Assembly (NCBI GenBank): GCA_028583685.1
Contig: JAMXIF010000058.1
Coordinates: 10,755,437-10,819,436 of the forward strand
Source of the DNA: Petaurus breviceps papuanus
Taxonomy: Eukaryota > Chordata > Mammalia > Diprotodontia > Petauridae
Direction of reading: 5' to 3'
DNA length: 64,000 bases
Each line of letters opens with the position of its first letter. The first letter of the stretch is position 1. Shown in pieces: positions 55,226 to 64,000 of this stretch. Position numbers and translations under genes: made by a program. The notes beneath the pieces were generated by a model. That model did not search any database. It was given only the letters and a program-made list of their open reading frames with translations, and was not told where the DNA came from.

Positions 55226-55289
55226 AAATTCAGCAGGCTGTATTTGCTAAACACAGTTTCTGTTTGTTTTTTGTTTATTTTGATTTTTT

Positions 55290-55425
55290 TAATGGACTTA
55301 CTTTAGTAATGTGACCCTGGGCTTGTAACAACCTCATTGAGCCTCCATTTCTTCACCTGTAAAATGAGAGGACTGGATTTCATATATTCTGAAGTCCCTC
55401 CCAATTCTGAATCTATGATCATGGT
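55290..55425 (+). repeat. CORE-SINE 3' part
   Basis: gtaatgtgaccctgggcttg, attgagcctccatttcttca, cctgtaaaatgagaggactg, agtccctcccaattctgaat, ctatgatcatg. It faces the minus-strand copy at 55078. Confidence 0.75.
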
Positions 55426-56084
55426 AGGATAAGCCTAAGGGCATTGTTTTTAATATTGATGATAAAATGCAGACCTGTACTTAAAATATAATTCTAGCTA
55501 ATGAATTTTAAAGAGGTGTGAGAGATGTTCAGTATAAGCATAATCTCTGAACTTATGTTTTCAGTTCTTTGAGAAAGGAAACAATTTCATTGTCTTTATG
55601 CATCTTCTTTCATTTTTTGCTTCACAGTAATCAAATGTCAGTGAGATGGTAGCTTCCTTTTTTGCTTGAATGACACATTTCTTTGCTTAACCAGATAAAA
55701 AGAGATATATTCTTTTCATTTTCTTGTGATTGTGTTTTTTAAAAAATGGTTTCTGTACTACTCCACCTCCTGCAACAAGTTGGCTTTTTTCCCCTCTTAC
55801 CCCATACTCTTAACAGATGACTTTACTTTCTACTTCCCTGAAAAGGTTAAAATTGACAAGTATTCACTCTCATCTACCCTACCTGCCACATTCCTTTCCT
55901 TTCCTCTTTTCTCTTAGAGTAACAGTATTACCACTTATCACTAAGACTAAATTCTTTTTGTACAATTGATTTCTTCCTTCTCGTATTCTCTAGCAGTTCC
56001 CCCTCACTGCTCCTAAAGTCCCCCCAACTGCTCAAACTTTGTCTCATTTTTAGCGGGTACTAGATGTCTACAGTCAGTGTCAGC
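55426..56084. other. intronic DNA without recognised feature
   Basis: T/C-rich + strand, unassigned. Confidence 0.45.
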
Positions 56085-56265
56085 CCCTCACAGGTATGAA
56101 TGGTTAGGAGATAGAAGATTCTTAACCAAACAAGACATCAAGGCAGTTACAAAAGATAAAAGAGCTAACTTTGATTACTTCACACTGAAAAACTTCTACA
56201 CAGGCATAATTACTGTATCTGTGATAAGAAGGGGAGTGACTGAATGGGGAAAGAAACCTTTGTTC
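56085..56265 (+). repeat. L1 LINE ORF2 C-terminal fragment
   Basis: The open frame reads RRFLTKQDIKAVTKDKRANF, then DYFTLKNFYTGIITVSVIRR and GVTEWGKK. It aligns with the L1 ORF2p segment that in human reads '[34 protein letters not shown]', so it is an isolated piece of L1 coding sequence in sense with intron transcription. No stop within it, but both flanks are unrelated. Confidence 0.68.
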
Positions 56266-57067
56266 TGGCTCTCTTCCTCTTACCCCCATAATCCCCTCTT
56301 CTTGTTTGCTTCCCATTTCCCTTTGGTGTTTTGCATACTCCTTTTCCTCTTCTGCTTTTATCAGGCTATATGATGTTTTACCTTTTTTCCCCCCATTATC
56401 AGTTAGTCAAGTAGATTTCCCCTCCTGCTCCTGCTTCAGCTAGTCCTATTCATTAATTTTCTTTTTCTTTCTTTTTTTTTTTTGGTGCCCCTTTCAAAAA
56501 AGGATTTCTCACTCTTGATTATCCATCCTCTCTGTCCACATGACCCCCTGTGATTGTCTAGTGTCTCTCTTTTCTCTATATTCTTTGTGTAATCAAGGCT
56601 TCCAAGGTATGCATTCAGGGCACTTCTGTCTAGATACTTTGTAGAGCTTGCCCTATGGATCCCCTTTTCCATTGTGCCTCACTCCCAGAAAAATTCTTAT
56701 GATTGCAGGTGTCAGAGTAGGGCCCTTCCCTAATAGCTTCCTGACTATGCCACCTACCAATGCGCAATACCCTACTGGTTACCTTCCCACCCTCCACCCC
56801 TCCACATTTGTCTCAAAATCTTTTTCCTGGCTCCATTCTATCCCATTTCCCAAGGTGTCAGTTGTCCCAGGAGTTCCAATTTTGCCCCTCCCAATGTAGG
56901 ATGAACAGACTTTTCAAGTACGAAATCCCCCAGCCCTCATACAGAGTAAGGTCCTTATCTTCCTTCAGAGATTATTTCTCTTCACCCTTAGGAGTATTAA
57001 TCAACAGAACTCCCTCCCAGCACCAGTGTAAGACCTCTTTCCTTGACCTCAAGGAACCAGATTAATA
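56266..57067. other. pyrimidine-rich intronic DNA, unassigned
   Basis: T/C-rich + strand. Frames of 83 and 101 codons (56648, 56760) are Pro/Ser/Phe-rich and lack a domain. A retroelement origin is possible but not shown. Confidence 0.4.
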
Positions 57068-57290
57068 ACAGCATCTCTGGATTTGATGGAACCTCAGAGA
57101 CGATCTAATTCAAGCTATGTGTTTACAAGAATCCTCACTACTGCATTCCTGACAAGTAGTCTTTGCTTGAACAAATAGACAAAGTAGCCTTTGCTTGAAG
57201 ACATCAAGTGAGTGAGAACATACTATCCCCCAAAGCAGCCCATTCTAATTTTGGATAACTAATTATTCAAAGATTTTCTAAACTGGACTA
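57068..57290 (-). repeat. CR1/L3-type LINE 3' end
   Basis: gatttgatggaacctcagag, acgatctaattcaagctatg, tagcctttgcttgaagacat, caagtgagtgagaacatact, atcccccaaagcagcccatt, ctaattttggataactaatt: the same family order as 11930-12430. Confidence 0.62.
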
Positions 57291-57580
57291 CTTTCTTTCC
57301 CTCACATATGACCTACATTTTCTTGTCTCTCATCTGTTCCTTGTACCAAGAATGTTCTCTTCCTTTTTTCACCTCTAGAATTCCTACATATATTTTAAAA
57401 CTAAACTCAAATGGTACCTCTTCCATTAATTATTCCCCATTTGCCCTAATCAGTAAGTCTTTTCCACCTTGGGACTTAACATAGCACTGCATTTTGGACT
57501 TCTCTGAAGCACACATATATTATTTTTATCTCTATTATATTATATTCCAACCTCACTGTAAATTTTATGAGGACAGTAAC
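57291..57580 (+). repeat. L2-like LINE 3' end
   Basis: tgtaccaagaatgttctctt, aaaactaaactcaaatggta, cctcttccattaattattcc, aacctcactgtaaattttat, gaggacagtaac follow the order of an L2-type 3' end (amino-acid-coding end, then 'tgtgagctccttgaggacag'). Confidence 0.52.
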
Positions 57581-58044
57581 TTACTCAATCACACTGAAGT
57601 GACATGACTAGGTCAATTAGCAAGAAAAATTTGTCTTGCAATAATATAAAAAGTTTATTGAAAATAGAAAGAGTGACAGTATAAAGACTTGTTATAAGCT
57701 TATTTAAATTGTCCAAAAAGGTGGTAATGAGGGGCATATATTTGCATGGGCAGTAAGAACAAAAGAAAGAGAAGGGGTTTGCCAAGAGGCATAAAGCGAT
57801 AATATTGATAGAACCTAAAAGTTATTGGATGTGTCATACTTTATGTCTAAAGTACTTTCTATACAATAGACTCTTAATAAATATGTAAATTAAATTTTAT
57901 TCTTTTTTTGGCCTTTTGGAAGTGATTTTCTACTTAAAGTAAAATGCACTTTAATGAATCTAATGGTGTCACCAATATGAAAATAATTATATAAAAATAC
58001 TAGAAACTGACAGTGGGTCTAGACTTTTTTTTCTACACCTGTGA
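57581..58044. other. intronic DNA without recognised feature
   Basis: AT-rich. A 66-codon minus frame at 57585 lacks a domain. Confidence 0.5.
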
Positions 58045-58200
58045 AAGTTGAGAAGTATTTATTAGGCACTTGTTATGTTTCTGACACTGTGCTTAGTGTT
58101 GGGGTTACAAAGGAAGGCAAAAATGGACTTTCTTCAAGGATCTTATAGTCTAATGTGGTAGACCACAAGTATCAGCTATGCTTAAAAAAGAATACATACA
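58045..58200 (-). repeat. L2 LINE 3' end
   Basis: gaagtatttattaggcactt, gttatgtttctgacactgtg, cttagtgttggggttacaaa, ggaaggcaaaaatggacttt, caaggatcttatagtctaat. Confidence 0.83.
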
Positions 58201-58717
58201 GGAGATAGAGCACAGTTTTTTAAAATATATAATTTAATTTTTTTTTTTACCCCTTATTGGTTCAGGATATGTTTCTAAGTCATGTTGCACTTTCCTTTAG
58301 TTGGACTGCCTTCATTAAGTAAGCCCTTTGCCATGTTTTACTTTGTGTCTGATAAATTAAATTTGCCTCACTGCATGGTTTCATCAACCACTTTCCTAAT
58401 AGCCTGACAAATGTATGCATGCTTATTACTGTATGTGTATGTAATAGTATGGGGGTTTTATGTTCTTGATTGCTTGTAGTTAACTAACATTTTCTCTATC
58501 CTCCTTGCTTAAGTTCTCTGCTTCAGCATACAATGAATGGGAGGAAAGGGGAAACTTCTGCTAAGGAGAGTTTGAAAAAAATCCCTGTATTGTATCTAAA
58601 AGAAATATTAATCCTAGAATAACTCTCCCAATTAAGGTACCTAGCCCTTAAATAGATATTTTGGATCATCAGGATTTCAAGATGGTATTTGATAACACAG
58701 ATAGACAGGGGGATTTT
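58201..58717. other. intronic DNA without recognised feature
   Basis: T-run at 58239-58249. Otherwise unassigned. Confidence 0.5.
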
Positions 58718-58876
58718 ACTTTTAGGTGAAAAGTGAGGTTCTCTCAGAAGCTGCTTCTTGGGCCATTTTGGTGCCACTCAGAAATGATGCCAGGGAGAAA
58801 AGACAAATAAGAAATGTGATGAATAGCCCTCAAACACTTTTTTTTTTTAGCTCAGGTAGTCTGACATTGAGATCAA
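58718..58876 (+). repeat. direct duplicate of about 150 bp, copy 1 (partner at 60294)
   Basis: From actttt-aggtgaaaagtgag to tctgacattgaga-caa it matches 60294-60443 with about four substitutions. There is one length difference, where this copy has a T-run (58838-58848). Identity outside the indel is above 95 %. Homology stops sharply at both ends. Family unknown. Confidence 0.93.
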
Positions 58877-59929
58877 GATGGGATCATAGGAATAAATGAG
58901 TAGTTGTCTGCCTTCTGAAGTATAAACATTAACCTTTCCTCTTTTTCCTGTATGTGAACTTTAAGGAAAGAAGAGTGATGCAGCAAATTACATCTCATTC
59001 CCCCTGCTCCTCTTCCAGAAGGAGAGGTGATGGGTACAGTGGGTCCTCCATGTGAACTGGTGGGCTTAGACATAGTTTCTCCTTGTAGCATAAGCAACTT
59101 CACTTCAGCCCTTTAAAAGATCCTACTCATTGTTGTGTCTGGTTTTATTTTCTTCATGTAAAAGAGTAATAACTAGTTCTGCATTTTTGTGTTACCTCCA
59201 GAAAAGAGAGAATGAAATGGTGCCAAGTACTAAAGTGGGATGATTGGAATGCAAATTAAGGCATACCAACCAAGATTAAATTAGCTGGGATTGGAGGGGA
59301 CAGGGAATTGGGGGAGAACAGTGTTTGTTGCTACCTTAAAGAGAGGCGTCCCTATTATTTTCCTTTTTATTTATTTCATAAGTTGATAATAGTTGCAACG
59401 ATCCCTATAAGCAGTCATAAAACATCTCCCTAAATTAAAATGTCAACTGGCATTGGGAGCTGAAGCAAGAATCTTTGATTTTCTCCCAAAAAAGTAATGA
59501 GAACCCTGTTTGTCTTCCTGTGTAGAGTTCACTGAGGAGTGAGTCATAGTTGTACCTTACTTATTTCTCTTGTCATTATTTTTCAGCTACAGAACTCTAA
59601 GAATTAGCATGAGATTCAGATAGAAAACTTTTGGGTCCACATAGGCATAATCCTGAGAGACAGAATGGAGGAGTAGGGAACTCTATAGACCTGTTCTCCT
59701 CTCATCTCTGCTCACCCACTCCATTCTAGGGCTCTGGGGTCTCCTTGAGGCTTAGCAAGACAGTGTCTGCATGGCAGGACTTGACAAGAGTTGAAAAAAC
59801 TAACGAAGAATTGATTCTGATATATATAGGCAATGAGAGGAGTCATGTTTCCCACCACTGATGTGGGAAAGAAGTCAAAGGTTACTGCCTTGATACAGAT
59901 AAGTGCAGAGGCTGAAGATGGTACCATAT
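58877..59929. other. intronic DNA between the two duplicates
   Basis: No recognised gene or repeat. Short minus frames (76 codons at 58873, 73 at 59712) lack a domain. Confidence 0.45.
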
Positions 59930-60265
59930 CCATCTCCTGACTTTTTTATTTTTCTCTGGCTTGTTCCCATTACCTGCAGTGCTCTTCTTCCTTCTGAGTT
60001 CCTCCAAGATTCATCTCAAATCCTATCTACTTTAGGAGACCTTTCCTGTTCTCTCCCTCCACCCCTACCTACTTTCCTGCTAAGATTACCTTACACTTAC
60101 TCTTTTATATGTCTTGTAACATATAATATTTTTTTTTGTATGTTTTCTCCTCAAATAAAATGTGAGCTCCTTGAGGCCAGGGACCCTGTTTTTCTTTGAT
60201 TCCCTAGTACATAGCATGATACCTTGTACCCAGTAAGTCTTTATTTAACATTGTAAGTGTATATT
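59930..60265 (+). repeat. L2-like LINE 3' end
   Basis: cccattacctgcagtgctct, gagttcctccaagattcatc, ctttaggagacctttcctgt, aatgtgagctccttgaggcc, agggaccctgtttttctttg, ttccctagtacatagcatga. The spacing and order match the 42930 copy. Confidence 0.65.
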
Positions 60266-60293
60266 TAACATAGTAAGTCTTGACATTGAAGAC

Positions 60294-60443
60294 ACTTTTA
60301 GGTGAAAAGTGAGGTTCTCTCAGAAGCTGCTTGTTGGGCCATTTTGGTGCCACTCAGAAATGATGCCAGGGAGAAAAGACAAATAAGAAATGGGATGAAT
60401 AGCCCTCAAACACCTAGCCCAGGTAGTCTGACATTGAGAGCAA
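60294..60443 (+). repeat. direct duplicate of about 150 bp, copy 2 (partner at 58718)
   Basis: The counterpart of 58718-58876 without the T-run (reads cacctagcccaggtagtctg). It starts about 30 bp after the L2-like end. Its flanks differ from those of copy 1 on both sides. Confidence 0.93.
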
Positions 60444-60892
60444 TAAAAAACACTTGACCCAAGGTGTGAAGCCCAGACAACTTGAAGCCAAAAGAACATT
60501 AAAGAGCCTTCTAGCAGGCAACCTGAGAGATCTGAAATTAAAGGCATCCCCTCCTTAAACAGCAGCAACAGAAAGAAGTTAAGCCAAAATTTTCCTCTGG
60601 GTGGCAGCAAAGAAACCTGAGATGCTAACTGCCATGACTGATAATGATGGAGGCAGAACCTCAGCCAATTACTGCTGAGGAGGCAAACAAATCCCCAAGA
60701 GAGCTATTTCATCTTGAACTAAAGGCAGCCTTCCTTATCTTGATATGATAAGTTTCTCCCCTCGGGATTTGTACTGTTTTCCTCATTGGTATATGATGTG
60801 TAGAGGGAACCGTTTTCCATTCATTTTGAAGACTTGAGAAAGAATTAATGATAAAGTTTTCCAGTTTAATTTTGTTGCTGTTGTTTGGCTGG
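60444..60892. other. intronic DNA without recognised feature
   Basis: Unassigned. A 96-codon minus frame at 60320-60610 overlaps the duplicate and has no domain. Confidence 0.45.
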
Positions 60893-61010
60893 AGAGGCAA
60901 CATGACATAGTGGATAGAGATCTAGACCAGGAATCAGGATCAGGAAGACATAAGTCCCACCTCCAACAATGAGTGACTTTGTCCTGGGCAAGTCACTAAG
61001 AGTCTAAGTT
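60893..61010 (+). repeat. CORE-SINE 5' half
   Basis: gagaggcaacatgacatagt, ggatagagatctagaccagg, agacataagtcccacctcca, gtcctgggcaagtcactaag. Confidence 0.72.
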
Positions 61011-61249
61011 GCAGAAGGTTCTGTCCTGCATTGATATTGGACATCTCCTCATAGGGAACTCCCTAAAGAGATGAAATCATAGATCCATTAAAAATATTGA
61101 AATAAATGCATTGTTTTATTTCTGGCGATTTATTTGAGTTGTAAGTAAAGTCTTGACCAGATAAGTTTAACCAAAAAGTATATTTTCTTTCCTTCATTGA
61201 ATTTTAGCATAGCATAGTGACCCTCAGGAAAGAATGGTATACTCTTGTT

Positions 61250-61317
61250 TCAGAGGATCACACCTTTAGAGCTTGATGGGACATTTAGATGTCGTCTAGC
61301 CCAAACCTCTTATTTTA
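61250..61317 (-). repeat. CORE-SINE, left part of a split copy
   Basis: cacacctttagagcttgatg, ggacatttagatgtcgtcta, gcccaaacctcttattttat is the antisense 3' end. It continues after an unrelated stretch of about 380 bp, at 61695. Confidence 0.68.
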
Positions 61318-61694
61318 TCTTTATTAATATTATTTAATATTTTTTGTTGTGAACTTGACAGACGTGAGTATTTTCATATAAAAATATGGAACATGAAACA
61401 AAAAAATCTCCATTGCAGTTTTTATTTCTTTTCAAAATCATGTGATAAATTCAGCAGATTACTGTCAAAGCTGTCCCAATTGTCTGTATCTGCCTGAGTT
61501 TTCTTTTGTTCTCTTTTGTCTGTTTCTTAAAATGCTGCTCTCACTTCCCCTTTTATTTCTTTTGTGGGAGGGGGTTGGGAATCATCAGTTCCCTTTTCCT
61601 ACCATTCCCTTCACTAGCCCCAGTTTTTAAAAACCACTTTTAAAAAGTCTTATAATAAATAAGCAAAATAAGTTGGCTTCAAACCCTTTTTTAA
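61318..61694. mobile_element. insertion of about 380 bp splitting a CORE-SINE, family not recognised
   Basis: AT-rich start, T/C-rich end (cttcccttttatttcttttg, a G-run at 61566-61575). It might be an antisense L1 or RTE 3' end but lacks diagnostic phrases. The borders are inferred from the broken SINE only. Confidence 0.45.
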
Positions 61695-61810
61695 AGGGTT
61701 TTTAAAGATGAGAAAACTCAGATTCAGATTGAGTGACTTGTTCAAAGTCACACAAGTGGGAAACCTATCTCACATCCCCTAACTCCAAATCCAGGATTCT
61801 TTCTCCCCCC
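61695..61810 (-). repeat. CORE-SINE, right part of a split copy
   Basis: taaagatgagaaaactcaga, gattgagtgacttgttcaaa, gtcacacaagtgggaaacct, ccctaactccaaatccagga: antisense CORE and tRNA-like region, completing the piece at 61250. Confidence 0.72.
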
Positions 61811-62964
61811 TTTATTACTGGATTCTGATATTGTGACTACCTACCTGAACCCTATATTGATGTTTTGAAGGGTTTCCTTCTTTGTTACTAAAATGACATG
61901 CCCCAATAATTTATTAATGTGATCCTGAAACTCATGAATGTTCACTGTAACTTTATTCAGGATTGATACAATGAACAGCTTTTACATAGAAAAAATGTGC
62001 TTATAGGTTGTACACAACTTATCTTCTTCTTCCAATTATTCCCCAAGGTAATTTGAACTAAATGTACGTAGACCTTACTTAAGAGCATGGCTTCTCAAAT
62101 GATGGTGGAGAATTTGAAGAGGTTGTAACAGTTCATACTTTTAGGAAGAGATCCAAGAGAACCAAAAGAAGAGAGAGTAGCCAGAAGAGAGGAAGTGTTT
62201 AAAATGTCAAAAACTGCAGAAAGGTCCAGAAGAATGAGGAAGGATCATTGGATTTAGCTGTTAGAGTAGTTGATAGCTTGAAAGAGAGTAGTTTCCGTTG
62301 AGTGGTAGACTCATAAGCCAAATTAGCTTGAGAAGTTAGTGAAAGGTGAAGAAATAGAGATAATTGTAATGTTAATGGAATATAAGATCTTCCCCAGCCA
62401 TTAATAGACCTCACATTGAGCCTATTAAGGAAAGTTTGCTTAGGGCACGCTTGCTTGTAGGAAGGCTTTCAACACCTTTAGCTAATTTCTAACTAGACAC
62501 TGAATCACAAGGTTATGATGCCTTCTGGCTCTAAGAATTGTATATGTACTCTAAATTGGTATTTTGCTTTGGGGGCTCACTTATGAGAAGAATCTTGTGA
62601 TTACCTGGTTGAGATTATGAGTGACCATATGTTCAGAGCTCCCCATACTGCTCAGGTGTAAAGGCTCTCTCGATCCAGAGATGTATATAAAGTATATAGT
62701 TGATTCAGGTAGTAAGAGCCCTGTCTATTGGTCTTTATTTCTCTATATTTTCTCCATTTGTATTTTCTTTGAAGTCCAGGGTGCTGACTTTTCCCCTGAA
62801 CTAGTGAATGTAATTCAAAGAGATTGTTGACCCCTTAAACATTAACCTATCTTTCCTAGTAAAACAGATCTAAGAATCTGTGCTAACAGCCATCCTGGGT
62901 ATGCCAGTGTGGTTGCCACTACAATAATAAATATTGGCTGTTTGGTTGTTATCTGTCCTTTGTT
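61811..62964. other. intronic DNA with weak L2-like text
   Basis: 62110-62300 (aagagagagtagccagaaga; tgcagaaaggtccagaagaa; cattggatttagctgttaga; gagtagtttccgttgagtgg) resembles antisense internal L2-type sequence, as at 45515. The rest is unassigned. 62953-62964 is the left target duplication of the SINE at 62965. Confidence 0.4.
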
Positions 62965-63236
62965 CTTTTTTTTTTTTTTTTTTTTTTTNNNNNNNNNNNN
63001 NNNNNNNNNNNNNNNNNNNNNNNNNNNNNNNNNNNNNNNNNNNNNNNNNNNNNNNNNNNNNNNNNNNNNNNNNNNNNNNNNNNNNNNNTTTGGAGGGCAA
63101 TTGGGGTTAAGTAACTTGCCCAAGGTTACATGGCTTGTATTTTAGTGTGGGTGTTAAGTGTCTCAGGCCAGAACAGAACCCGGGTCCTCCCGACTCCAGG
63201 GCTGGCGCTTTACTCACTGCGCCACCTAGCCACCCC
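62965..63236 (-). repeat. tRNA-derived SINE (A/C-rich insert subfamily) containing an assembly gap
   Basis: A poly-T tail (from 62966), the gap, then tttggagggcaattggggtt, aagtaacttgcccaaggtta, ttttagtgtgggtgttaagt (antisense insert), ggtcctcccgactccagggc, cactgcgccacctagccacc. A perfect 12-bp target duplication, ctgtcctttgtt, lies at 62953-62964 and 63237-63248. Confidence 0.95.
62989..63088. other. assembly gap (100 N)
   Basis: Exactly 100 N, a conventional placeholder length, placed between the poly-T tail and the body of a SINE. Frames that run through it are meaningless. Confidence 0.99.
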
Positions 63237-63364
63237 CTGTCCTTTGTTATTAAAGTGTACCAAAATAACTTTACTATGTTTGAGCAAAGTACAATTGTGT
63301 CCAACTTTGGCTGATCAGGTCAATATGAATGCCCTGCCACAGATTGAACACAAATCCACATGAA

Positions 63365-64000
63365 CATTTGGAGTGGAGAAAGCTTTAAATTTGTGCATCT
63401 CATGTTTCTTTTAAGCCACTGCAATTTTTCTTTGCTCATAGAGCACAGTGCCTTCTTTGATGCAAGCATGCCATGCTGGACAGTCCTTTGCCAGAGTCTC
63501 CCATGTCACACAATTGATTCCAGAGTTCTTCAGAGAGACCTTAAGAGTGTCTTTGTATTGCTTCTTCTGACCATCATGTGAGTGCTTGCCTTGCATGAGT
63601 TCTCCATAAACCATACATTTGGCATTCAGACAACATGGCCAACACATCAGAGGTGCACTCTCTGCATCAGAGTTTGTGTGCTTGGTAGTTTAGCTCAAAA
63701 AAAAAAAATCACTTTATCTAGTACCTTATCTTGCCAGGTGATCCTCAGAGTCTTCTTAAGGCAATTCAAATGGAAGCGATCAACTTTCCTGTCCAGGTTT
63801 CACAGGCATACAATAGTGAGATCAGCACTACTATGTAGACCTTCATGTTGGTAGGTAGCCTAATACCTCTTCTGTCCCACACTTTCCTTCAGAGCCTTCT
63901 AAACCCTTAGCTAGCTCTGGCAGTGCATGTAGCAACCTCTTCATCTGTGTTTACATCCCTGGAAAGTATACTGCCACGTTAAATGAACTTATCCACAATA
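63365..64000 (-). repeat. RTE-like non-LTR LINE, C-terminal end of the polyprotein (continues past the window edge)
   Basis: On the minus strand, 63860-63790 reads SLLYACETWT, the motif found just after the reverse transcriptase of RTE-like LINEs ('LLYGCETWT'). ITWQDKVLDK follows ('IRWQDKV-D'), then MQGKHSHDGQKKQYKDTL and KVSLKNSGINCVTWE (63580-63480), the conserved tail 'GKR--GGQKKRYKDTLK-SLK---I---TWE'. Stops and a frame change separate these parts, so this is a dead copy. The 78-codon frame at 63411-63647 is part of it. Clade assignment to RTE is from memory. Confidence 0.72.

Larger units (their letters stand above)
1..64000 (+). other. SND1: SND1 gene, internal portion (two exons plus three introns, both ends outside the window)
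   Basis: Seen: two exons on the + strand with canonical AG/GT borders whose reading frames join. Their translation matches human SND1 as I remember it, without a visible substitution. Everything else in the window behaves as intron: no other stretch combines a coding-like frame, splice borders and a recognisable protein. Known: SND1 (Tudor-SN) has four SN-like OB folds followed by a tudor-SN module, works in RNA-induced silencing, RNA editing-linked decay, splicing and transcription co-activation, and has very long introns in mammals (the human gene exceeds 400 kb). The 26.7-kb intron here fits that architecture. Inferred: transcription runs left to right and the neighbouring exons lie outside both window edges. 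Confidence 0.95.
40205..64000 (+). other. SND1: SND1 intron, 5' part (downstream end outside window)
   Basis: Begins with donor gtaaga directly after the Gly codon. No exon continuing the SND1 sequence (Asp-Thr-Gln-Lys-Ala-Lys...) was found up to the window end, so this intron exceeds 23.7 kb. It contains LINE, SINE and MITE copies and one assembly gap, listed separately. Confidence 0.88.

Noticed and set aside
58718-60443. Reading the two 150-bp duplicates as LTRs of one compact element
   Set aside because: Homology extends beyond any TG/CA border and the interval contains an unrelated L2-like 3' end. Left as a duplication of unknown origin.
62842-63145. Frames spanning runs of X
   Set aside because: They cross the 100-N gap and a poly-T tract inside a SINE.
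13443-64000. A nested LRRC4-like gene inside an SND1 intron, as in human
   Set aside because: LRRC4 has one long coding exon of about 650 codons. No frame of that size or leucine-rich-repeat pattern occurs here, so it must lie in a later intron.

Overview
The window looks like nuclear DNA of a marsupial. It holds many copies of a short tRNA-derived SINE (a 5' end like GGCAGCTAGGTGGCACAGTG and a box-B-like GGTTCAAATCC region, WSINE1-like), degenerate MIR/Mar1-type CORE-SINEs, an RTE-associated SINE, L2, CR1/L3 and RTE-like LINE pieces, and 3' ends of an L1 type that I associate with marsupials. This combination is inferred from memory of the repeat families; the species cannot be fixed from the window.

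The only gene I can support is SND1 (Tudor-SN / p100, staphylococcal nuclease and tudor domain containing 1), on the + strand. Two internal coding exons are visible: 13332-13442 and 40132-40204. They join in frame (phase 2) across a 26,689-bp intron and encode a continuous stretch that matches, from memory, the end of the third SN-like domain and the linker into the fourth. The rest of the window is intron: 1-13331 (5' part cut off), 13443-40131, and 40205-64000 (3' part cut off). No promoter, first or last exon, nested gene, tRNA, rRNA or known microRNA was recognised.

Layout. 1-13 kb: intron with scattered SINEs and a 1.6-kb L2 copy (9.4-11.1 kb) that carries a nested SINE. 13.4-40.1 kb: the large intron, with a 1.3-kb unclassified LTR-like block holding two small tandem arrays (21.5-22.8 kb), a second 1.5-kb L2 copy (23.1-24.6 kb), a 136-bp tandem duplication (25.8 kb), L1 3' ends (27.9 and 32.3-33.5 kb, the latter interrupted by an L2 copy), a SINE cluster (34.3-35.6 kb) and a pair of related 110-bp segments (37.4 and 38.5 kb). 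40.2-64 kb: intron with L1 and RTE-like LINE pieces, a 130-bp hAT-type MITE with 8-bp target duplication (52.8 kb), a near-identical 150-bp direct duplication (58.7 and 60.3 kb), and a 100-N assembly gap (62989-63088) lying inside a SINE.

I looked for an undescribed system and did not find one. The longest open frames (up to 182 codons) show no domain, lie in introns or repeats, and are best read as chance. The most interesting observations are mobile-element archaeology (nested insertions, target-site duplications, SINE subfamilies) and local duplications.
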